A stretch of DNA of 64,000 nt from Hyaloraphidium curvatum. Its lineage: Eukaryota > Monoblepharomycota > Hyaloraphidiomycetes > Hyaloraphidiales > Hyaloraphidiaceae. The position numbers were made by a program, and so were the translations under genes. The first letter of the stretch is position 1; each line of letters starts with the position of its first letter. Location: positions 372,001-436,000 of the forward strand of contig JAIVFI010000026.1 of NCBI GenBank assembly GCA_025558095.1, read 5' to 3'. Positions 8,946 through 17,500 of this stretch are shown here, piece after piece. The notes beneath the pieces were generated by a model. It worked only from the letters and a program-made list of their open reading frames with translations. It made no database searches and was not told where the DNA came from.

Positions 8946-9836
8946 ATGACGACGTCCCTTGCAGAGCAGGCCGCGCTTTCCGCGGCTTTGTTTAGCCGGC
9001 GCGACGAGGAAATCGTCGCGCTGGAGCTCTCTGCGATCCGCACGGCGGTCTCCTTCATGTCGCGATTCGGCCACTCGCACACCCTGCACCAGATCGCGAC
9101 ATTCACGCCCGGTCATTCGACGTACAGCATCCACAGCGTGACTCAAAAGGTCCTTGACGCTCTCAACGCCGAGGGATTCGCCGCCGTGCCCCTACCATCC
9201 CACAGGCCCGGCGCCATCGTCGTCGCCTGGGGCGACGCCGGCGATCGTCTGTCAGCGGCTCAAATGGCCATGCGGCGCGCGGAAAGGCGAGCGGAACGGC
9301 ATGCAAAGGCACGGGCAGACGCAGGCAAGGCGCTGAGGGCCGAGTCGCCGCAGCTGGCCGAGTCGCGGCGAGAGACGGCAAATGGGAAGCGACGGGAGGG
9401 GTCGCGAAGCTCAGGTCGGAAGCGAAAGCGGGACCGGGCGGACTGCGGGAGAAGCGACAGCGAGGCGACAGCCGTTGCGTCGACGGTCGGCAGCAGGAGC
9501 AGCTTGGCGTCGGCGGCTACAGCGGCCACAGTAGCAGCAGGGGCGGTAGCTCCGGCGGTGCCGACGGTGGCGCCGGCAGCGGTCGGTGTCCGCCGGCGTC
9601 TCTACGTGCCCGGAGAGAGCGTTGCTGAGAGCGCCAGCAGCCGCGCTCCGCAGCGGACCGCCGCCCCCGCCCGGGATCCCGTCGCGACGCTGATTACGCG
9701 GCCGTCAGCCGTCGTTCCGCGGCAGCGGGAGGAGCCGAGGATCCTTCTTCCGACCCCGACGCCCCAGGAGCTGGCGTTGTTTTCCTTTTGCGACCATGCA
9801 CAGGTCACACTCCCGCCCGGAATTCCGACCACCTAG
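8946..9836 (+). CDS. Unknown protein with Ala/Ser/Arg-rich low-complexity middle
   Basis: A 296-residue product starting MTTSLAEQAALSAALFSRRD. The first about 95 residues are compact and could fold as a helical DNA-binding domain (HTLHQIATFTP.HSTYSIHSVTQKVLDALNAEGFAAV resembles a winged-helix layout: helix, turn, helix, then short strands). The rest is disordered: arginine/lysine-rich with a KRKR cluster that could be a nuclear-localisation signal, then long Ala/Val/Pro runs. Placed between the packaging ATPase and an ankyrin-like gene, it could be a regulator or virion DNA-binding protein. Both are guesses. Confidence 0.5.
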   Translation: MTTSLAEQAALSAALFSRRDEEIVALELSAIRTAVSFMSRFGHSHTLHQIATFTPGHSTYSIHSVTQKVLDALNAEGFAAVPLPSHRPGAIVVAWGDAGDRLSAAQMAMRRAERRAERHAKARADAGKALRAESPQLAESRRETANGKRREGSRSSGRKRKRDRADCGRSDSEATAVASTVGSRSSLASAATAATVAAGAVAPAVPTVAPAAVGVRRRLYVPGESVAESASSRAPQRTAAPARDPVATLITRPSAVVPRQREEPRILLPTPTPQELALFSFCDHAQVTLPPGIPTT

Positions 9837-9841
9837 TGCGA

Positions 9842-10429
9842 ATGACCGCCGCTTGTGCCGCCTCCAAGGCCAGTTCCGACGCACTGGGCATGTTTGGAGG
9901 CGTGGACAACGCCGACGAGCTCACGGACGACGTTCTGCGGCACCTGCTTGTCGCGTGGCGCGCAAGCGGGCAGGGCGGTCACGATGTCTACTGGGATCTC
10001 GCCATCGGAGCGCTGTGTCTGGCCGACGGACGGGGAGACGCGCATGCTGCGGCGTTTTGGACGCAGATCGGCGCCATGGCCGCTCCCGGCGGCATTGGGA
10101 AGGGGGAGACGGCGGAGGCGGCGTTGGACCGCGGAGTGGGGAGCGTACAACTGCTCCAAGCGGTCGCTGCCGGGGACTTGGTGCGGCTCCGGCAGTGGCT
10201 CTCTGCCGGCTGGAAGCCGAGCTTTGTGGGATGTGCGGCCGGGTCGATCCGTGGTCGGGACGCGATGGACGTCGTGGAGCTCCTGCGCGCGCTTCGCACG
10301 CACGGGGTGCGGTTGCCGCCCGCTGACAAGTTGGACTGGGACAGCCTCCAAGCTGGAGACAAGGGCGAGGCGATTTTGGTGGCCAGCATGTATCGGGAAG
10401 ATGCGATTGCACTACAGGGTCTGCTGTGA
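9842..10429 (+). CDS. Ankyrin-like small protein, paralogue A
   Basis: A 195-residue product beginning 5 bases after the previous gene ends. It is a paralogue of 26559-27242: both have LTD followed by a helix, a segment ending FW, then PGGI, RG+GS.QL and a W/F-.P.F-G motif. The part VQLLQAVAAGDLVRLRQWLSAGW (split here for length) reads like one ankyrin repeat, and VVELLRALRTHGVRLP like another. Ankyrin proteins are common in protist giant viruses, often beside F-box genes, as adaptors for host proteins. The ankyrin identity is tentative; the paralogy to the second gene is clear. Confidence 0.55.
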   Translation: MTAACAASKASSDALGMFGGVDNADELTDDVLRHLLVAWRASGQGGHDVYWDLAIGALCLADGRGDAHAAAFWTQIGAMAAPGGIGKGETAEAALDRGVGSVQLLQAVAAGDLVRLRQWLSAGWKPSFVGCAAGSIRGRDAMDVVELLRALRTHGVRLPPADKLDWDSLQAGDKGEAILVASMYREDAIALQGLL

Positions 10430-10437
10430 ACGTGAGG

Positions 10438-11301
10438 CTAGAAGCCGCCGAACGCGTCCTTGAACCTGAGCCTCGCAGCGGCGTTGTCCGGCAGGGCGAT
10501 GAAGCGGGCCCAGACGCGCGCAGGGGTGTCTTTCATGGAGAGGCGCACGGCTGCGTTGCGCTGGAAGGCGGCCGTAGCCGAGGTGTAGCGGAAGTCTTCG
10601 CCAGAGACGATCGCAGAGATGGTGAGCTTGAGGTAGCGCGCTTCCGGCGGTAGGTTGGAACGGTGCTCGAACGCCGAATTGAGGAGCTCCAGGAAGGCTT
10701 GATCCAGGTCCTCGTACACGCCGAGTGCAGCGCCGACCGGGGGAGATTGCTTGACATCCGTTGCGACGAGCACGTAGGCGATGGTGGGCTTGACGGAGGC
10801 TTCCGTCGGCGCCTCCGATCCGGCCGTGTCGTCCTCCTCGTCAAACACGACGCTGGCCTCGTCGTCGGCAAACACGCGGTCCTGAATGCTGACCCTGGGT
10901 GTCAGCGACTGGATCTTTTGGGTCGGGACGATGCGGGGGAACGGGCTGTTGCGGCCGCGCGTCGAAGACTTGGGCGGGGTTGCGCGCGGAGTCGACGGCT
11001 GAGGAGCTTCCGGCGCTTCTTCCTCCTCAACAGAGCCGTCCTCCGATTCGTCCTCCGCATCGTCGGCCGTCGTGACTGTTTGGGAGAGCGGCGACGGGCC
11101 TTTGACGGGAGCCCTGCGTTTGATCGAAACGCGCACCTGGTCGGAGGCGGAGGTAGAGGCCGACGAGGCTGCCGAAGCAGTGGAAGCAGTGGAAGCCGTG
11201 GTTGCGGACGACATCGAAGAGACCACGCTGGAGGTGTCGTCGTCGTCGTCCTCAACCTGCTTGCGCTTGTTGTTCACACGGGGGTTGGTGCGGGGCGGCA
11301 T
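10438..11301 (-). CDS. Acidic/Ser-rich protein with conserved C-terminal domain
   Basis: A 287-residue product starting MPPRTNPRVNNKRKQ. The N-terminal half is low complexity: an Asp run, then Ser/Thr/Ala repeats and acidic stretches. Residues about 168-285 (KPTIAYVLVATDVKQ... to the C-terminal FKDAFGGF) look like a folded alpha/beta domain with an R/FxDA ending. I do not recognise it. A chaperone-like or structural role is possible but unsupported. Its stop lies 8 bases from the convergent ankyrin-like gene. Confidence 0.5.
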   Translation of the reverse strand: MPPRTNPRVNNKRKQVEDDDDDTSSVVSSMSSATTASTASTASAASSASTSASDQVRVSIKRRAPVKGPSPLSQTVTTADDAEDESEDGSVEEEEAPEAPQPSTPRATPPKSSTRGRNSPFPRIVPTQKIQSLTPRVSIQDRVFADDEASVVFDEEDDTAGSEAPTEASVKPTIAYVLVATDVKQSPPVGAALGVYEDLDQAFLELLNSAFEHRSNLPPEARYLKLTISAIVSGEDFRYTSATAAFQRNAAVRLSMKDTPARVWARFIALPDNAAARLRFKDAFGGF

Positions 11302-11331
11302 GTCGGTCTGTCTGGATCAACTTGGATCAGG

Positions 11332-11760
11332 TTAGCGCCAGTCTGGAGAAAAAAAGCACCGGCCATTCGTCGATCTTGCGTCATTGCCCTCTGGTGAACG
11401 GAGCCCACAATGGCGGCGCCAACTGGCGGGGCGGGAGCTTGACGGAGGCACGTCCAAGCCCAGGGGCAGCGGTGGCGTTGTGAAGAGCGGGAGGACATCT
11501 CTTGCGCGGGCGTCGCCGTTGGAGGCGTCCGTTTGGCAGCCGCAGCGAGTCCGACACGGGCAATCGCCGCAGCAGCCTCGTCCTTCGCGACCTCCCGCAG
11601 CAGGACGCTGCTCCGCGTCGTCGGAGTTTTGGATGATGTAAACTTGCGAGTCAGGACGGGAGCGCAGAAACTGCTGCTCACGTTGGAAGCGCAGAGACGT
11701 CAGCAGCATCAGAGCGACCATGGTCAGCAAACCCAGGACAAGAGCCCTCTGTTGATCCAT
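11332..11760 (-). CDS. Small N-terminally anchored membrane protein
   Basis: A product of 142 residues starting MDQQRALVLGLLTMVALMLL. Residues 7-22 form one hydrophobic helix, followed by a basic segment (LRFQREQQFLRSR) and a Cys-rich, then Pro/Ser-rich tail. This is a single-pass protein with a short N-terminal side, common among viral virion membrane proteins. I used the ATG directly before the helix. An alternative frame through the tail is also open, so the C-terminal half may be frame-shifted and is uncertain. Confidence 0.4.
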   Translation of the reverse strand: MDQQRALVLGLLTMVALMLLTSLRFQREQQFLRSRPDSQVYIIQNSDDAEQRPAAGGREGRGCCGDCPCRTRCGCQTDASNGDARARDVLPLFTTPPLPLGLDVPPSSSRPASWRRHCGLRSPEGNDARSTNGRCFFSPDWR

Positions 11761-11835
11761 GTCGATCATGCCGGCGATCCTCAGAAAAAGCACTCTTCAA
11801 GCCGACCCGGGCCGCTCCATGAGTCGGCTTTTGGC

Positions 11836-13442
11836 TCACGCCCGCGGGCGCTTCGGCGCCGTCTTTGCTGCTGCGGCTTTGGTCGCTTTGGCCGCTTTTC
11901 TCTGTTTCGCGGGTTGCGGCGACGCACTGCGTTTCCGCTTGGCCCCTGCAAGGGTGATCGCTTCGGCAGTCCGGCCGCGCTTCACCCGTCCCGCAGTTGC
12001 CTCCGTCGGAGACCCGCCGCGCTTCCTCTTGCCGAGGGCCTCTTGCACGGCCTCCCGGGAGCGCTTCGAACGACGTGCGGCGGGGCCGGGGCTGGCGGAG
12101 CGCCGGCGCTTGCCAGTGACCTCTTCGTTTCGGGGGCCGTGCGGGGGCGCTTCGCCTTGGCCTCGGCGGGAGGCGGTGTGCGGGATCGTCCGCGCTTCGG
12201 GATGGTGCGGCGGGGCAGGGCGGTGCCGGAATCTTCGACCATGTCCATCGCGTCGTCGTTGGAGGGGTCGTCGGGCCATGCTCCCGGCGATTCGATGGGG
12301 GAGGTGCGCTTCGTCCGGCGTGGGAGTGCGCTGCCTTCGTCCTCAATGAATTCGACAAAGGAAGCTTCGTCGTCGGAGTCCGTGGCGGCATCGGGCGCGG
12401 GCGCAGCGGCGGTGGCAGGCGTCGGATGGGCGGCAGCGGGGCCGGTGGGCGTCGGGGAGTCCTGTGCCTCAGCTGCTTCGGCCTCGTCAGCCGCGTCCTG
12501 CGCGCCGGGCTCAGCTGGGCCGTCGGCGGCGTCCCAGCCCGCGGGCAGATCCCAATGATCCTCTGCTTCGGCCGGAGCTTCCCAGAACCGTGCCTCTTCG
12601 TCTCCGCCGGCGACGCTACCGGTGCGGGCGTCGGGCTCTTCGCGCTCTTCGCGGTTTGCGAGAGCCGCAGAGAGGCGGGCGACTTCTTGGCGGCATTCTG
12701 CGAGCGCGGCGCTGAGCTTGGTGTTCTGCGCGTCGGACCGGGAGCGGTGGGTCTCGCACAGTGCCAAGCGATGCCTCAGCTCCTGCATGTCCCGGGTCCC
12801 CTCTGCCATCACATCGCGCAATTCTCCAATCGCCTCTTCCTTCTCGGCAACAAGAGCCTCGCAACGTCCCAGCCTATGGCGGAGGGCATCCCGGTCCGCG
12901 GCGGAGGCCTGGGCGTGCCTCAGCGCGTCGCGGAGAGCGGCTGCATCCGCTTGGTGCGCTACTTTCTCGGCGATCATCGTATTGAGCTCGTCCTCCAGCT
13001 CTCCCATGGCCCGTTGGGCATCGGCCAGCTCTCTCTTGCAAGCGGAGGCGTCGCCGGCTTCGATTTGAAGCGCACGGATCGTCTGCTGGTATTCCGACAG
13101 CCGGTGACGCAGTGCTTTCGCCGACGTGTGCGACGTGTGTGGCATCGATGCGATCTGCTTCTGCAGCTTGCGGATCTGCTGCTGGAGTGCGCGGACGGAG
13201 GCTTTCGTAGGCTCGGCAGGTGGGGCGGCGCCGGGCGCGGCGGCGGCTGGCTCCTGGCGCGGCGGGTCTTGTGCTGCCACCGGGGTTGCCGGCGGCGGTG
13301 GTGCACGCGGGGTCCGCGGGACCGTGCGGTTTTCGCAGTGGACATGTTGGTAGCAGTACCTTGAGCCGTCTTGGGCGTTGCGGCTGCAACGGTTGCGATC
13401 GCCCGATGATTTGATACAGGCGCATTGGACTGGTTCGGACAT
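11836..13442 (-). CDS. Cys-His motif, coiled-coil, basic-tail protein (probable frameshift)
   Basis: The main frame (11982-13442, 486 codons) starts MSEPVQCACIKSSGDRNRC. Residues 7-34 carry the pattern CAC..RC......YC..H...C also found in the gene at 39503-40012. Residues about 80-270 form a long heptad-rich coiled coil, followed by an acidic linker and the start of a basic, Ser-Pro-rich tail (KRGRSRTPPP, KAKRPRTAPETKR). After about 12155 the main frame loses this character, while the -1 frame continues it down to 11836 (KRRRSASP, GKRKRGGSP, KRKRSASP, ending KTAPKRPRA). I therefore read one gene with a one-base loss near a run of five Cs, or a -1 frameshift. A basic tail of this kind suits DNA condensation or a virion core protein. 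Confidence 0.55.
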
Positions 13443-14546
13443 CGTCGTTGGCCGTGTGGATCGGGAATAATTCCATCTGCGTGGTCGCGGTGGGGCGGGG
13501 AAAGGGGCGGTGTGACACTTTTAGGTCCGTGACACATGGAACTGGGTCGCCACGCGGCGACCAGCTAGCTAGTGCAATGAGCCTCACGACCACGGCACGC
13601 CGCCGACTCCGTCTCCGTCTCCAGCCGACCGGTGACGGCCGCAACGGCGCTTCGTGCGTCTCCGACGTTTGTCCGCCGCCTCGCACGGGACCGGGGTCCA
13701 CAGAGCATCCGTCTTCGTCTTTGCGTGCGTGCCAGGTAGCGGCGATCGGGTGTGGGTGGCGGCCATCGGCGCGGGTGGTGCAGATCGGTGCTGGTGGCGG
13801 CGATCTGCGCGGTTGAGCGGCTTTGGCGGCGTCTGCGTCTGCGGGAGGCTCGTCGTGCCTTTGCGCCATGCGTCGCCTCTGCACTTCCGTCAGACCACGC
13901 GGCCACGGGAAGCGCAGCCCGTGCCATTGACCGCACTGGCTGCTCCGGACAGCTTCGTACACCCCTCTGGATCACGGTGGCGTTCATTTCGGGCTTTTTT
14001 GTGGCAACCGGGTGCTCATCGGGCGATTCGGGGCATTCGGGGTATTCGGGGCATTTTTTAGGGCCCCGGGCCTAGGCCGAAGGGCAGATTCAAGGATGGT
14101 ATATACGGAAAAATCTTTTAATTTGTATCCATTATAAAAAAATACCCCTGATCTCCGCGAACCCCCAAAGCCACCTGGCGCCGACCCCCCAAAAAATGCC
14201 CCGAATGCCCCGAATACCCCGATGGCCAGAGGAGCGGCCCAAAACCGCCGCCCGAAGCACAGCAAGTAGCCACGAAGCCCCCAGCATGAAAGCGGGCTGA
14301 AAAATGCGCCCCGGACGGGTACGATCTGGGCGCCCGGACGTCCGAATTTTGGCGGGTCAACGGCCCACCCCACAAAATGCCCCGACGCGCACCCCCGGCG
14401 TGCCCTGCTCCAAAGCAGCTGTGCAATCAATGAAAAAGACACCAATGCACCTTTCTGTGAGTTTGAGGCGGGTTCGGAAGCGTCATGCGGCCGAAAGGCG
14501 CCCCTTCGTCAGCTGGTCGCTGGATGGTGAGTCATCAATCCGTTTC
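13443..14546. other. 1.1-kb gene-poor stretch with inverted iteron-like repeat
   Basis: No gene is supported here. Several arginine-rich open frames are by-products of GC-rich sequence. Its notable content is an inverted repeat at 14024-14223 around an AT-rich core, described separately. It separates the minus-strand Cys-His protein from the 3' end of the large primase-helicase gene. Confidence 0.5.
14024..14223. repeat. Inverted repeat of ATTCGGGGY units around an AT-rich core
   Basis: The left arm (about 14024-14058) is three ATTCGGGG(C/T) units ending GCATTTTTTAGGG. The right arm (about 14186-14223) is their near-exact reverse complement, starting AAAAAATGCCCCGAATGCCC. The roughly 125-base spacer includes GGTATATACGG and TTTTAATTTGTATCCATTAT, by far the most AT-rich patch nearby. 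A further partial unit lies near 14376. Such a layout could be a replication origin, a protein-binding regulatory site or a transcription end signal for the flanking genes. Confidence 0.5.
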
Positions 14547-17500
14547 TCACTGGGCTGCAATGATGCGCCTACAGAGCCCCGTGTACTCGGCAGTTTTGTT
14601 CGCATCTTTCCTTTCTGTGCGCTCGACACGGCCTCCATCGACTTCAAACGCCTTGCGCGCAATCAGCTTTGTCATGTGCCTACCAAAAGCGTTCATCTTC
14701 ATCCGCTCCTCAATCGGATAGAAGTGTTCTTCGTAGTCGGCAAAGAGCTCCCTCGCTGAGACGGATTCCCGTGCAATCCGAGCGGCATCGATGGAAACTT
14801 CGTAGTTCGTAAGTATCCACCGCAGCACAGCATCGTTATCGTTCAAGTGTTCATCCGTAGTCTTCTTTATACTGGGAGGCGGTGTGAGGCCAGTCCCGTC
14901 TCCCGGTCGCTCCAGGGACGACTGGATGAAAGCATCCTTCCACTTACGGTATCCTTCAATGAGCCATTTCATCATCGCCATGCGCATCTCGGGTTTCTTT
15001 AATTCTCGCCCGAGTCCAGAGTCCTTCATCTTCCAGTATTCCTCACCAGCAGCTGCGGCCGGGTCGTCGACGAACTTTGTGCGGTACGGCACATTCCGTG
15101 CCCTACGAGTGATCGCGTCGCTTGTTGCATCAAACTTTGGAATATCGTTGATGAAAACCCACATCTTTGCGATTAGCGAAAACTGAACGGTGTTGCCGTT
15201 GAGAAAACGCCCAGAGGTTCGATTGCCTGATGTGTAGACGTTGAAGCGCTCCACATTCAACTTGCGCACCGGTCCAGATTCACTGATGATAACACAGCGC
15301 TTTCCGCGGAGAGCCATCAATTCTGGAGTCGCCCGCTCGACATCCCCCACATGGTCACAGAGGATGCCGATCTTGGTTGAACCGGCGTAATCTCCCAGTG
15401 CGTATTCCATGGCCTTGCCTTTGACGCCCTTGCCGTTGGATGCGCTTCCGAGGCAAAAGTGCATCACCTGTTCGAAGCATTCCCCGGTGATACTGTATCC
15501 CGATGCTCGGTGGGCGTATTCGTACTCTTCTTCGACGGGGTAGATGTCCTTCATGATTTGCACAATGCGCTCGTAGTCCACGTTTGGAACTTCATCCAAA
15601 GGAACAAAGTCGTATCCGGTGGTGTAGCTCAGCATCCATTCGCGACGTCCACCTGGGTAGAAGAGCCCCGTTTCCAGATCGTACGTCCCGTTGTTGAACT
15701 GAACTGCGTATGGCTTCGTATCAAGCAATTCGTCGAACTGGCTTGCATCGACGCCCATCTCTGCAGCCAGTTGGTTCACAACATGCCCCTGAAACGTGTC
15801 CGACTCAAGGTCCATCAGCACTTTCCGTATCTTCGCGACCTTTGCTGCCAGTAGGTCTTTTGCCTCATCTGTCGCACCATTCTCACTAGCGTCGCGAAGC
15901 AGGCGTTCATAGACGCGAAGAGCAAGAACAAAAGGCGAATAAGCCTCCTCCTGTCGAATGTATCTGAGCACAGCATGGCTCCCGTCCTTCTTCTTGGTAG
16001 GATCGTAGCGCCAGCGTGACCCCGACCAGTGCCCCCATGCACCGGAGGCTTCCGAATAAATGAAGGGACATCCTTCTTTCGATTCGAGAGGGTTGTTGAT
16101 GGCCAAGAACTTGGAGATCGATGAGTGTCCGCCGCTCAATGCTTTCAGAAGAGACCTGTTCCATTCGGGCCCCCGATCGGGATCAACCGTGACGCCGTCT
16201 GCTTCAAATTCGTGCCAAGCCCCCCCTTCATCGACCGCGCCGTAATTGTGGTTGTGCACGACGGTCGTGTTTTGGTTGATGACCATGAGCAAAGAGCAGT
16301 GCAAAGCAGCCCGATCCCGTGGTATCGGCATGGGCTCTTTGAACAAGTTGCGATTGCACTGTGGGCAAGACAACTGGACCCCCAATCCAGTCACCGAACA
16401 GTTGCGCGGCGTCTTTTTGCGGCAGAATCCGCACTTCTTTGTTCCCTGTACGCGCGCAACGGTCCCTTCAAAACCGGTCATGGTGCTGTGGTTGCGCAGA
16501 AACACCTCCTTTGGCTCGCAGTTGGCGATCGACGAGGTGAGTTCGATGGCCTCCTGGTGCGCAGAAGACGAAAATTCGATGGGCTCCATATTCCAATTCG
16601 CGCCCCAAATTGCGGCGGCGTCAGCGGCCTTCATTTTCGCCTTCTTGCTCTCTCCGGAGTCCCATGTAACGACCACGTCTTTTCCCTTCGCAATTTCGAC
16701 GAAAAAGCCCTCCCCAACAACGCGGTAGGTCAAAACACCATCAAGCATCGTTTTCGAGACCGTCTTCCGTGCAGACAACACGTGTGGTCTCTTGTCGAAC
16801 TTGCATAGAGCACCCACTGCCGACTGAAGGACCGCCACCTGCTCGGCATCTTCCATTCTGAACATGGGAACCGAAACCGACTCTGACGATACGCTGGCGC
16901 AGTCTTGCTCCGCAAGGCCACTCGCTTCAACCATCACGCAATCACCGTCAGTGTCGTTCGCACCTGCAACCACTACAGCAGGTTGCGAGGCCTCGTCCGA
17001 TTCCATGGCAGGTTCAGCCTCCATGTCATTGGTGGTCTCCACATCGCCGGCAGCGACTTCTATCGCCACCCTCGACGCCCGCACGGCCGCGGACGGACTG
17101 TACGCGATCGGATCGGCCGCTTCTTCTTGGTTCCGCACCTTGCGTTTCAGGCCGAGAAAGAGCACCCGAACGCGAAGGCATGTCTCAGTCTGTCCCAGGA
17201 TCTCCTTTCCTTTCTTCAATGTCATGTTCTTTTCGCCGATGGTGACTCGCAGTCCATCGCTCAACGGGACCAAGATGTATGGGAAGTCGCCTGTGCAGAA
17301 GCGGATTGCAGTGTAGTCGACGCCCCCGACCCTCCGTGTGCCAAACAATGCCCGTTCGACCGCATGTGCAACAATCCGCTGCTGCTCCGTGCTCATGCTC
17401 TGATTCTCCGGAAAGATCCGCGTCAAGAGAGCTGTCGGGACGGTGAGTTCGAGCACCTTTCCCGCCTCCTTGCACTCTGTCGCCTCGCAGATATAGACAG

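Noticed and set aside
12100-12200. Programmed -1 frameshift signal
   Set aside because: No in-register X-XXY-YYZ heptamer and no clear downstream hairpin; a missing base is simpler.
13565-13987. 140-codon Arg-rich minus-strand frame
   Set aside because: Arginine and alanine runs typical of GC-rich non-coding sequence; overlapping frames equally open.
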